Shown here: positions 23,478 to 30,959 of the stretch, piece by piece | Layout of the letters: each line of letters starts with the position of its first letter | How positions within the stretch are numbered: position 1 is the stretch's first letter | Assembly: GCA_900316305.1 (NCBI GenBank) | Contig: ONCM01000035.1 | Coordinates: 1-47,461, forward strand | Direction of reading: 5' to 3' | Length of the DNA stretch: 47,461 bases | Origin: an uncultured Bacteroidales bacterium | Lineage (GTDB): Bacteria; Bacteroidota; Bacteroidia; Bacteroidales; WCHB1-69 | Program-made: the position numbers and the translations under genes | Notes under the pieces: generated by a model | What the model was told of the DNA's origin: nothing | Databases searched by the model: none | The model's input: only the letters and a program-made list of their open reading frames with translations

Positions 23478-24791
23478 ATGAAAAGAGAAACATTTGAAGC
23501 ACAGAAAGCATTTGCTGGAGAGAAGAAGCCCTCCATGCTACGACGTTGTGTGGGGCATGACTACACAGGCCGACAGATTTACATGATTACGATGGTGACG
23601 GAGGGGCGCAGACCGCTTTTTGGAGAGGTGGTGGGCAGAAGCGATGCACCAAAGGGCAGTGAGGAGGAACCGCGTATTATTCTTTCAGAGCTTGGAAAGC
23701 GCGTGGCTGACGAATGGTGGGCGGCATCGGTACACCATCCCGAAATTGAGGTTGTTGCTTTACAGATGATGCCCGACCATTTGCACGGAATTCTTTTTGT
23801 TAAGGAGAAGATGGAGAAACCGCTTGGAATGGCGTTGCGCGGGTTTAAGCAGAGCTGCAATAAGCATTATAGGGAGCTAGTTTTGGGGACGAAAGTTGCG
23901 TTAACAACGCAACATACGGAACAGGGATTGGGGACGAAAGTTGCGTTAACAACGCAACATACAGAACTGGGATTGGGGACGAAAGTTGCGTTAGCAACGC
24001 AACATACGGAACTGGGATTGGGGACGAAAGTTGCGTTAACAACGCAACATACGGAACTGGGATTGGGGACGACAGTTGCGTTAGCAACGCAACATACGGA
24101 ACTGGGGTTGGGGACGAAAGTTGCGTTAACAACGCAACATACGGAACTGGGATTGGGGACGAAAGTTGCGTTAACAACGCAACATACGGAACTGAGGCAG
24201 ACGAAACGAGACCGAAGGGGGGAGGACCGAAGCCATGGGATGCTTTTCGCTCGTGGTTACAATGACAGGTTGCTGCTTCGTAAAGGACAGCTTGATGCTT
24301 GGAGGCACTACTTGGCAGACAATCCACGTCGTTTGTTAATGAAACGCGAGCATCCTGACTTGTTCCGAGTGCAGCGCAATGTGGAGGCCGTTGGCATTAC
24401 CTTTTCAGCCATTGGAAACCGTCATCTGCTTGATTTCCCTGTTAGGTTGCAGGTGCAATGTTCCCGCAGTCTTACGGAAAAAGAGATAAAAGCCAAAGTG
24501 GCGGAATATTTGGCTGCGGCTAGAGAAGGAGCGGTGTTGGTGTCGCCTGCCATCTCGCCAGGGGAGAAAGCTATTATGCGGGCTGCTTTTGATGAGGGGT
24601 TGCCGTTGATTTACTTACAAGAAAACGGTTTTACTGATCTTGCGAAGCCGGGTGGCAAGCGTATGGATGCCTGTGCCAAGGGACAGTTGCTTATCCTTGC
24701 TCCTTGGGAACATCACAATGAGAAGCTTGCTATTCGTCGGGGGCAGTGCCTTGAACTGAATGAGATTGCGAGACGGATTTGCGAGGGGTGA
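23478..24791 (+). CDS. RAYT-like Y1 (IS200/REP-type) transposase with seven in-frame repeat insertions
   Basis: 437 residues. The N-terminal domain is a tyrosine HUH transposase: RQIYMITMVTEGRRPLFGE, then MPDHLHGILFV (metal-binding His101 and His103), FKQSCNKHY, and the catalytic tyrosine in GYNDRLLLRKGQLDAWRHYL (Tyr261). Between them, residues 136-240 are seven tandem 15-residue units LGTKVALTTQHTELG, encoded by a palindrome array. Without them the His-to-Tyr distance would be about 53 residues, normal for the family. Residues about 290-437 form an extra C-terminal domain with a Rossmann-like LVSPAISPGEKAIMRAAFD and LIYLQENGFTD, faintly DprA/LOG-like. The family mobilises short palindromes as single strands. 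No IS ends are seen. Confidence 0.88.
   Translation: MKRETFEAQKAFAGEKKPSMLRRCVGHDYTGRQIYMITMVTEGRRPLFGEVVGRSDAPKGSEEEPRIILSELGKRVADEWWAASVHHPEIEVVALQMMPDHLHGILFVKEKMEKPLGMALRGFKQSCNKHYRELVLGTKVALTTQHTEQGLGTKVALTTQHTELGLGTKVALATQHTELGLGTKVALTTQHTELGLGTTVALATQHTELGLGTKVALTTQHTELGLGTKVALTTQHTELRQTKRDRRGEDRSHGMLFARGYNDRLLLRKGQLDAWRHYLADNPRRLLMKREHPDLFRVQRNVEAVGITFSAIGNRHLLDFPVRLQVQCSRSLTEKEIKAKVAEYLAAAREGAVLVSPAISPGEKAIMRAAFDEGLPLIYLQENGFTDLAKPGGKRMDACAKGQLLILAPWEHHNEKLAIRRGQCLELNEIARRICEG
23895..24183 (+). repeat. Palindrome array B: seven 45-bp units inside the transposase gene
   Basis: Palindromes start at 23895, 23940, 23985, 24030, 24075, 24120 and 24165, with an exact 45-bp period and the same orientation as array A. 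Loops are AAC except in units 3 and 5 (AGC). The longer period compared with the 31-33 bp of the intergenic arrays keeps the reading frame. Confidence 0.97.
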
Positions 24792-24798
24792 GATGGGA

Positions 24799-24882
24799 GT
24801 TGCGTTGGCAACGCAACAAACGGGGACTTTGGTTACGTTGGCAACGCGGAATATGGGATTTCAGTTGCGTTGGCAACGCAAC
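24799..24882 (+). repeat. Palindrome array C: three copies after the transposase
   Basis: Units at 24799 (GGC loop), 24832 (degenerate, GTTACGTT arm and GCGGAATATGGG in place of the right arm) and 24864 (GGC loop). The last copy overlaps the 3' end of the minus-strand membrane gene. The degenerate block GCGGAATATGGGATTTCAG is shared with array D. Confidence 0.9.
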
Positions 24883-25268
24883 ATACGGAACGCCACTACT
24901 GCCTCTACTAGGCCGAGCAAGAAATAGAGGTTGCTGATGGCGTTGAAGCCCCAAACCCACCATTCGAGGACGATCCAGAGCATGAGGATGATGCCGCAGA
25001 TGAGAACTGCCCATTGTGCGAGCGGGTGCTTCTTGAAAAGCAGGTAGGCCGCCATCAATTGGGTGATACCGTTCAGGAATAGCAGCACGAAGCCCGAGGG
25101 GATGAAGTTCCGGAAGAAGATGTCCGGCCAGGGCATTTTCGCACGTAGCAGCTCTAACAGTGGCTCGCCACCCCAAGCTACGCCTGTAGGGTCAATCCAC
25201 ATCATCACGGCACCGCCTACTGCGCCGATGCCGATGAAAAGGGTTAGGATTTTTTCGAAGTTGATCAT
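24861..25268 (-). CDS. Small unknown membrane protein with a repeat-encoded C-terminus
   Basis: 135 residues, four transmembrane segments (ILTLFIGIGAVGGAVMMW, FFRNFIPSGFVLLFLNGI, WAVLICGIILMLWIVLEW, LYFLLGLVEAVVAF). The overall look is of a small DoxX/DUF-type membrane protein, not assigned. The final residues RMLRCQRN and the stop come from the antisense reading of an array C palindrome, so the original C-terminus has been altered or replaced. No promoter element precedes it; it may be read from the gene at 26000 through array D. Confidence 0.72.
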   Translation of the reverse strand: MINFEKILTLFIGIGAVGGAVMMWIDPTGVAWGGEPLLELLRAKMPWPDIFFRNFIPSGFVLLFLNGITQLMAAYLLFKKHPLAQWAVLICGIILMLWIVLEWWVWGFNAISNLYFLLGLVEAVVAFRMLRCQRN

Positions 25269-25286
25269 ATTATTTTAATTTTTTTA

Positions 25287-25430
25287 GTTGCGTTGGCAAC
25301 GCGGAATATGGGATTTCAGTTGCGTTAACAACGCAACATACGGGACTTGGTTGCGTTAACAACGCAACATACGGGACTTGGTTGCGTTAACAACGCAACA
25401 TACGGAACTTGGTTGCGTTAACAACGCAAC
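25287..25430 (+). repeat. Palindrome array D: five copies between two membrane genes
   Basis: Units at 25287 (GGC loop, right arm decayed), 25319, 25350, 25381 and 25412 (all AAC loop), spaced 31-32 bp. The first unit with its GCGGAATATGGGATTTCAG tail matches the degenerate unit of array C. The remaining bases of the 234-bp gap carry no recognisable gene. Confidence 0.95.
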
Positions 25431-25502
25431 ATACTGAACGTTGTTAACGATGGCAAACACACAATGTGGAGATTTATTTTCATTTAGTGGAAATAAGAAT
25501 GG

Positions 25503-26000
25503 TTAGCAGCATAACCACGCATATAAGCCAGCCCCGATCAGGCACGGAATCAGTCCGATGAGCATGCCCCAAAGGGACTGCACGAAGTGGTACTTCTTCT
25601 GATGGTAAGCTGCGTCCATGTGTTCGGTGCCGGATAGGCGCACGGACTTCAGGTTGGCGAAGAGCACCCAGTCGAGGAAGAAGCAGTCGTACCAGTCTAT
25701 GAAGAGCCAGATGCCATAGCTCAGCGCGAAGGCCGACCAGAAGTTGTAGGCGCCGGCCAGCTTCATCAGTCCGAGCATTACGGCTAGGGTGACGAGCAGC
25801 GCAAAGCCCTTCTTGAGCAGCACGGTTTTGGTGAAGAACTTCGACGGCACGCGCTCGTGCGTCTTGAAGTACTCCTCCTGGATGTCTTCTGGGTAGTCGT
25901 GAATCCACCAAACGGGGTTCTTCGTGAGTGGGATCAGGATCATGGCCGTGAATGCGGCGGTCATGACGAGGGTTTCGATGATGATAATGGTCCAGTTCAT
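25503..26000 (-). CDS. Unknown membrane protein
   Basis: 165 residues from MNWTIIIIETLVMTAAF, a start set by the promoter at 26020-26027. About four hydrophobic segments (4-26, 70-88, 90-110, 143-163), with charged loops in between (HDYPEDIQEEYFKTHERVPSK). The Trp/Asp-rich IWLFIDWYDCFFLDW region is striking but matches no family I can name. It sits between palindrome arrays D and E. Confidence 0.75.
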   Translation of the reverse strand: MNWTIIIIETLVMTAAFTAMILIPLTKNPVWWIHDYPEDIQEEYFKTHERVPSKFFTKTVLLKKGFALLVTLAVMLGLMKLAGAYNFWSAFALSYGIWLFIDWYDCFFLDWVLFANLKSVRLSGTEHMDAAYHQKKYHFVQSLWGMLIGLIPCLIGAGLYAWLCC

Positions 26001-26019
26001 ATCAATTTGATTTTGGCGG

Positions 26020-26027
26020 CAAAAATA
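26020..26027 (-). promoter_or_regulatory. -7 promoter element for the 26000 gene
   Basis: Minus-strand TATTTTTG 20 bases before the start codon; array E begins about 20 bases further upstream. Confidence 0.65.
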
Positions 26028-26046
26028 CATAAAATGCGGGACTTTG

Positions 26047-26191
26047 GTTGCGTTGGCAACGCAACATACGGGACTTTGGTTGCGTTAACAACGCAACATA
26101 CGGGACTTGGTTGCGTTAACAACGCAACATACGGGACTTGGTTGCGTTAACAACGCAACATACGGGACTTTGGTTGCGTTAACAACGCAAC
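26047..26191 (+). repeat. Palindrome array E: five copies
   Basis: Units at 26047 (GGC loop), 26079, 26110, 26141 and 26173 (AAC loop), spaced 31-32 bp, same orientation as the other arrays. They fill most of the gap between the 26000 promoter and the stop of the erythromycin-esterase-like gene at 26207. Confidence 0.95.
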
Positions 26192-26206
26192 ATACGGGAC
26201 GGTTAC

Positions 26207-27490
26207 TTACTCCTCTCGTACCGCGATTGGGTGCGCGTTTGTCACGATAATCATGCCGTTGTAGAGTATTGCGGGGCAGTCCCAGTCGCGGTAGGATTGC
26301 GGGAAGATGGCCATGAGCGGGGAGTAACCTTCGCCCACGTCACCCAGCCAGGTGTATTCGGAGAGCCGTGAGGATAGTGTAGTGCTTTCGGGTATGGAGG
26401 AGAAGTCTAGCCAGCAGACCTCGTATCCGCATTGTTTGGCGGCTTCGGCCAGCGGGTTTTTTGAGAAGAAAGTGTGATTACTGCGTTTGCCTCGTTTTCC
26501 TTTCGGCAGACTGACCTTCGCCTTGCAAAAATCCGTACCGATGGCGAAATAGGCCTTGCCGAGCTCGTTTGCCAGCAGGGCACCCATCGCTTTCCCAAGC
26601 GTCCCATAATCGTGGCGGCGTTCGATATGGCCGTTGTGTGCGGAAATGAAAATGCACGCGTTGCCACGGGCTTCCTCCTGTTCCATGATCCAGTGTGTGT
26701 TCACGAACATCAGCGAGTCTCGCAACGCATTCCCTTTCAACATGTCGTCAATCACCTTCCCCAAGGCAATATTTTGGAGCAGAATATCCGCAAAATGCAC
26801 TGCCTGCGCCGTTGTCGAGTCGTTCAACTGCAGCAAATCCTGCCGTACTTTTTCTATCACTTTTGCTTTTTGGTTGGCAGTGTAGGAGGATGAGTATTTG
26901 TCTTCTGACTTATCCCACAACTTTTCCAATTCTGCCGTTGGCACCGCGTATGTCTTGGCGGCTTCTAATAGATACTTGTAATTCTTTTCGTAAATTTGCA
27001 TGTCGAAGCCGTAGAAACGAAGGTCTTCGCCTTCTTTCGCCGTCATATTGTATTGGCGCATCCATTCAATGAGGTGCGCCATCTGTTCAGTCCTGTAGAT
27101 GGGGAAGCCTATAGCTGCAGCCGCCTCCTGCGCCGTGCCCGCGCCGCCGTGGATGTAACGGTTGACCGCCTCGCAGCCACCATAGTCGCCCTCCAGCGCA
27201 AACGCCCGCACACCGTACTTCTCGACCATCAGCTTGAAAACATCCAGTTTGAGTTGCTGGAACTCGGCATTGCCATGTGTGGCCTCACCCAGTGCAATAA
27301 TGCGGACAGAATCGGGGATGGTGATATCCGAAACATTACCTGCATACGTTGCAAATTCCTTTGTGTCAATTGGTTCTACTTTTTTTAAACCTCCAAAGTA
27401 AGCATGGAAATACAGAACAAAAATGGCGCTGAAGAACAACATCAGCAGAATCCAGCGAAAAATGCGTTTTTTTGAAGCTTTACTTTTCAT
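26207..27490 (-). CDS. Erythromycin-esterase-family protein
   Basis: 427 residues with an N-terminal membrane anchor or signal (about 9-30, IFRWILLMLFFSAIFVLYF). Family motifs: RIIALGEATHGNAEFQ with the conserved Glu and His, FALEGDYGGCEAVNRYI, LRFYGFDMQ and FISAHNGHIERR. EreA-like hydrolases open macrolide lactones, but many Bacteroidota homologues are exported and of unknown substrate. It overlaps the glycerate kinase gene by four bases (ATGA type), indicating coupling. The gene ends directly beside palindrome array E. Confidence 0.87.
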   Translation of the reverse strand: MKSKASKKRIFRWILLMLFFSAIFVLYFHAYFGGLKKVEPIDTKEFATYAGNVSDITIPDSVRIIALGEATHGNAEFQQLKLDVFKLMVEKYGVRAFALEGDYGGCEAVNRYIHGGAGTAQEAAAAIGFPIYRTEQMAHLIEWMRQYNMTAKEGEDLRFYGFDMQIYEKNYKYLLEAAKTYAVPTAELEKLWDKSEDKYSSSYTANQKAKVIEKVRQDLLQLNDSTTAQAVHFADILLQNIALGKVIDDMLKGNALRDSLMFVNTHWIMEQEEARGNACIFISAHNGHIERRHDYGTLGKAMGALLANELGKAYFAIGTDFCKAKVSLPKGKRGKRSNHTFFSKNPLAEAAKQCGYEVCWLDFSSIPESTTLSSRLSEYTWLGDVGEGYSPLMAIFPQSYRDWDCPAILYNGMIIVTNAHPIAVREE

Positions 27491-28566
27491 AATCTATTAG
27501 TTTTCAGAATACTGATGACTGTTTCGTGGATGTTTTGGGTGGCCACCTCCTCGCGCATGGCTTCCTCCAGCGTGATGCCTGCCGGGTTGATGCATTCCAC
27601 ATACGCGAAACCGGCGTTTAACAGCTGTTCACGGTCTTTGATGCGTCCTGCGATCAAACAAACAGGGACAGTTCCCGATTGTTCCAAAATGCCTATGGGA
27701 AGTTTGCCCATCAGGGTCTGCCGGTCGGCGGAACCCTCGCCAGTGATGACAAGGTCGGCATCTTTGACGATTTCTTCGAATTTAACGGTCTGTAGCAAAA
27801 GTCTGATACCAGATGTGCACTCGGCATCCAGATATTGCAGGAAGGCGTAGCCCAGTCCGCCGGCGGCACCTGCGCCCTCCGTTTCGGAGCGGTCGTAGCC
27901 GAAATGCTTGGCAGAAGCCTCAGCGAACCTCTTTGCCCGTTTGTCCAAAGTGAGCACATCTTCAGGGGTGGCGCCCTTCTGCGGACCGAACACGTGTGCC
28001 GCGCCATTTTCGCCATACAACGGATTTTTCACGTCCGAAGCTATCGTAAAATGGACATGTTTCAGCTCCGTGATGTCATCCCAGGTACCATTTTTCGCAA
28101 AAGCATCCACCAACGCGCGAATCATCCCGATACCGGCATCGCTGGTGGCGCTGCCGCCGAGTCCCACGATGAGGTGTTCTGCGTCTTTGCGGACGGCATC
28201 CACCACTAACTCGCCCGTGCCGTAGCTGGTGGTTACCAAGGGATTGCGTTCCTCTTTCGTCAGCAGCGGCAGACCGCTGGCTTGCGCGATTTCGATTACT
28301 GCGGTCTTGTCTTTCAACAAATAATGCGCCACAACAGGTCGCATCAGTGGATCGTTTACCGTAAGTTCTTGAATGTCACCGCCGATGGCGGAGTGGAAAG
28401 CTTCGATGAAACCTTCGCCGCCATCACTGACGGGTATCTGTACGATTTCCGCACCAGGGTGTATGCTCTTGATTCCCTCTGCAGCCGCCTGGTTCGCCAT
28501 CTGCGAGGTCAGACAACCCTTGAAAGAATCTATCGCCGTAATAATTTTGATTTGTGTTTTTGACAT
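27487..28566 (-). CDS. Glycerate kinase (GlxK/GarK family)
   Basis: Phosphorylates D-glycerate, in this family usually to 2-phosphoglycerate, feeding glycolysis. 359 residues. Blocks seen: ITAIDSFKGCLTSQMANQAA at the N-terminus, IPVSDGGEGFIEAF, HLIVGLGGSATSDAGIGM, PQKGATPEDV and DLVITGEGSADRQTLMGKLP. All are conserved in the type-1 glycerate kinases. It is the middle gene of a three-gene set (DUF4421, kinase, esterase-like) with gaps of seven bases and a four-base overlap. Confidence 0.95.
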   Translation of the reverse strand: MSKTQIKIITAIDSFKGCLTSQMANQAAAEGIKSIHPGAEIVQIPVSDGGEGFIEAFHSAIGGDIQELTVNDPLMRPVVAHYLLKDKTAVIEIAQASGLPLLTKEERNPLVTTSYGTGELVVDAVRKDAEHLIVGLGGSATSDAGIGMIRALVDAFAKNGTWDDITELKHVHFTIASDVKNPLYGENGAAHVFGPQKGATPEDVLTLDKRAKRFAEASAKHFGYDRSETEGAGAAGGLGYAFLQYLDAECTSGIRLLLQTVKFEEIVKDADLVITGEGSADRQTLMGKLPIGILEQSGTVPVCLIAGRIKDREQLLNAGFAYVECINPAGITLEEAMREEVATQNIHETVISILKTNRL

Positions 28567-28573
28567 ATCCGTT

Positions 28574-29479
28574 TCAAAACTTGTATGTGAACAGCAGTTT
28601 GACTTTCCAGTCGTGGAAATAGCCCCGGAAAGAGAGGTCGTTTACCTGGGAAGAGATTTGCAAATCGTTGAATTTAAAGGCATCCGAACTGCGAAAATAG
28701 AGACAATTATAGACAAACTGGGTGGAGATGAAAAAACGGTCCAAGGTCATGGCGATGGCTGTACTTCCGACAAAGTTCGGCATGGGGTAATAGTAATTCT
28801 CCGAAACAACTTCATCCTCAAAAACACCCTCGTCATCGTATTCAAAATCCTTAACTTTTAAATAGTTAACAGCTGTAATCACAGGCAAAGCTGTCAGATT
28901 GATGGTGACGTTGCGCAGTCCTTTGTCGCGAAGGTTTGTCGGATCTTTATGCCAGCACACGAAGTTGGCCGATTTGGCGGGGTCTTTGGAAAGTATTTCT
29001 TCTGTATGATAATTATCTTGCCCCTCTTCTCCAATCTCGATATTTGTTTTGAACCGGTTGCTGAGATTAAAATAATTGAAATGCAGTCCCCAGCTCTTGC
29101 CAAGGAGGTTCAATCCGAATGCTTGCTTCTTATATGCCCTTTTTGGCCCCACTTCCACTCCGTAGCCCAGAACCAACTTGCCATAACCCAATTCGAGGCC
29201 GATTTTCGGGCTGACCCCTTCCCGCAGGGAGTATTTAGACGAACCTGGCAATGTCAAATCATCATAATTAATGTCAAACATGGCGGTCACATCGATGCCC
29301 ACTCGCTGAATACTGGAGAATAGGCCCAACGTGAATCCCTGTTTGGGCTGATAGACGTAAGTCGAGTCGATATTCTTAAACTTTGTCAGCATGTTGTTGG
29401 CTTTCTGCCAGAAGTTGAGCTCCTGGGCCTGCGTAGACAACATGGAGAGCAAAAAAATAACGACAAGGCTTTTTCTCAT
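28574..29479 (-). CDS. DUF4421-family outer-membrane protein
   Basis: 301 residues: a signal peptide (MRKSLVVIFLLSMLSTQAQ), then a barrel-like protein with alternating strands (YQPKQGFTLGLFSSIQRVGI, LELGYGKLVLGYGVEVGPKR, GLNLLGKSWGLHFNYFNLSN) and a terminal VKLLFTYKF ending in Phe. These features match DUF4421, a Bacteroidota-specific family of unknown function. It is the first gene of the glycerate-kinase set, with its own promoter. Confidence 0.75.
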   Translation of the reverse strand: MRKSLVVIFLLSMLSTQAQELNFWQKANNMLTKFKNIDSTYVYQPKQGFTLGLFSSIQRVGIDVTAMFDINYDDLTLPGSSKYSLREGVSPKIGLELGYGKLVLGYGVEVGPKRAYKKQAFGLNLLGKSWGLHFNYFNLSNRFKTNIEIGEEGQDNYHTEEILSKDPAKSANFVCWHKDPTNLRDKGLRNVTINLTALPVITAVNYLKVKDFEYDDEGVFEDEVVSENYYYPMPNFVGSTAIAMTLDRFFISTQFVYNCLYFRSSDAFKFNDLQISSQVNDLSFRGYFHDWKVKLLFTYKF

Positions 29480-29501
29480 AAAAGGGTATAAAAATAGGGC
29501 G

Positions 29502-29562
29502 CAAAAATACAGAAAAAATTCATTCTATGAACCCCCATATTCCATTGACTATTGTATTTTTG
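29502..29562. promoter_or_regulatory. Divergent -7 elements for DUF4421 and M28 genes
   Basis: Minus-strand TATTTTTG (29509 to 29502) is 23 bases before the DUF4421 start. Plus-strand TATTTTTG (29555-29562) is 25 bases before the ATG at 29587 and rules out the longer frame beginning at 29527. Confidence 0.75.
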
Positions 29563-29586
29563 CACCCGAATTTAAAACCCCCAAAA

Positions 29587-30852
29587 ATGAAAAAACTGAT
29601 TTTAATATTATTAGCGTTTATATTTGTGGAGACGTTTCATGAAACGTCTCTACAGGCACAGGATCTGGCGCATTACAAACGGATTGTCAAGGAGCTGAGT
29701 TCTCCGAAGTACCAAGGGCGCGGCTATGCCTACGGCGGGGCCAACAAGGCGGGAAAATACCTTCTGAAGGAGTACAAGAAGGCAGGCGTTGACGAGGTTA
29801 CCTGCCAGTCGTTCACCATTGACATCAACACGTTTCCAAGCAAAATGGAAATGTCGGTGGATGGTCGCAAACTGACCCCGGGCGTCGATTTCTCCATGCG
29901 CGAGTACTCGCCGGGCGTGCGCGGAACCTACAAACTCTACTATGTTGACACAAACAACTACGATGCCGAGAAGATGTTCGCCGACCTCGCAAAGCCCGAG
30001 TACAAGGACTGCTTCGTGGTCTGCGACTTCTGGTTCTCCTACCGTCATTACCAAGATTTCCAGAAAATTTGGGGTAAAGAGGGTTGCACCAACGCTGGCA
30101 TGATCCAGACATGGGAACCGCTGCTGAAATTCTACAAGGCATACGGGGAAAAGGTAATGGGCAAGCCCGTCATTTGGGCCACTTCCGACTTTCCAAAAGA
30201 TGCCAAAACCATCACGGTCGATATCGAGAACAAGTTTCTGAAGGAGTACGAGCTTTTCAACGTCATCGCCAAAGTAGAAGGTCGTCGCCACGACAGCTGC
30301 TTCGTTTTCACGGCGCACTACGACCATCTCGGCAACCTCGGCAAGAAGGTGTTCTATGCGGGGGCCAATGACAACGCCTCCGGCACCGCCGCCATCGTCA
30401 CGCTGGCCGCTTACTACGTACAGAACCGTCCCGAGTACGACATGTACTTCATCGCCTTCTCCGGCGAGGATGCCAACCTCCGCGGCTCGGAGTGGTATGT
30501 GGATCACCCCGTCGTGCCGCTTTCGCAGATCAAGTACCTCTTCAACATTGACATGATTGGCGACAACAACCCGGTGCAATACGTGGAGACCAACTCTGAC
30601 CGTGGTTTCGCCTTGTTCGACAAAATCAACGAGCAACAGCATTACTTTAAAGGGCTGAATCGCGGCGAGTTAGCTGGTAACAGCGACCATTATCCCTTCA
30701 CCGAAAAAGGCGTACCGAGCATCCTCTTCGAAAACGAGAGCGGCGACGCGTTCCAGTACTACCACACCATCTACGACGACTGGGAGCACGCGGTGTTCGA
30801 CACGTACGAGCCGCTGTTCAAATTGGTGCGGGATTTTGTGGAAAAATATTGA
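29587..30852 (+). CDS. Secreted M28-family zinc peptidase with a repeat in its signal peptide
   Basis: 421 residues. Two-zinc aminopeptidase fold: FTAHYDHLG (Zn His), GANDNASGTAA (bridging Asp), AFSGEDANLRGS (catalytic Glu, here Glu-Asp rather than Glu-Glu), NIDMIGDN (Zn Asp) and YYHTIYDDWEH (Zn His). A PA-like insert precedes the catalytic part. It would release N-terminal residues from peptides in the periplasm. The signal region MKKLILILLAFIFV is followed by ETFHETSLQAQ, whose first nine residues come from a family A palindrome (29625-29654). Confidence 0.9.
   Translation: MKKLILILLAFIFVETFHETSLQAQDLAHYKRIVKELSSPKYQGRGYAYGGANKAGKYLLKEYKKAGVDEVTCQSFTIDINTFPSKMEMSVDGRKLTPGVDFSMREYSPGVRGTYKLYYVDTNNYDAEKMFADLAKPEYKDCFVVCDFWFSYRHYQDFQKIWGKEGCTNAGMIQTWEPLLKFYKAYGEKVMGKPVIWATSDFPKDAKTITVDIENKFLKEYELFNVIAKVEGRRHDSCFVFTAHYDHLGNLGKKVFYAGANDNASGTAAIVTLAAYYVQNRPEYDMYFIAFSGEDANLRGSEWYVDHPVVPLSQIKYLFNIDMIGDNNPVQYVETNSDRGFALFDKINEQQHYFKGLNRGELAGNSDHYPFTEKGVPSILFENESGDAFQYYHTIYDDWEHAVFDTYEPLFKLVRDFVEKY
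29625..29654. repeat. Family A palindrome inside the M28 signal peptide
   Basis: 30-bp inverted repeat with GAGACGTTTC/GAAACGTCTC arms, one mismatch near the foot. It is read in frame as VETFHETSLQ. The same frame in the copies at 14579 and 14666 gives RHGTSLQ. Confidence 0.85.
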
Positions 30853-30959
30853 TGTTTTGTTTCCCGCTGAACTCGCAGATTAACGCAGAATATTTACGTG
30901 TTTGCTCAATATGGATATGAATACGATGCCTTACCAAAGAGTTTGCCTCGCCTATAGTG

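Noticed and set aside
23845-24327. Minus-strand open frame across the transposase repeat array (repeated PYVALLTQLSSPI)
   Set aside because: It is open only because the 45-bp palindromic unit lacks stops on either strand; the plus-strand frame carries the conserved transposase motifs.
23200-24900. Classical insertion sequence with terminal inverted repeats and target duplication
   Set aside because: No terminal repeats or duplications flank the transposase; single-strand Y1 enzymes do not make them, and the palindromes are arrayed rather than terminal.
23289-26191. CRISPR array
   Set aside because: Repeats are short, regular and palindromic, but the intervals (11-14 nt, or 26 nt in the coding array) are nearly identical from unit to unit instead of unique spacers of about 30 nt. 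No cas genes are present.
22574-27490. Antibiotic resistance island (CAT-like and erythromycin-esterase-like genes)
   Set aside because: The two genes are separated by unrelated genes, there is no integron or conjugative transposon, and both families have many non-resistance members in commensal Bacteroidales.
29650-30642. 330-codon minus-strand frame opposite the M28 peptidase
   Set aside because: Antisense shadow of a gene with intact metal-binding motifs.
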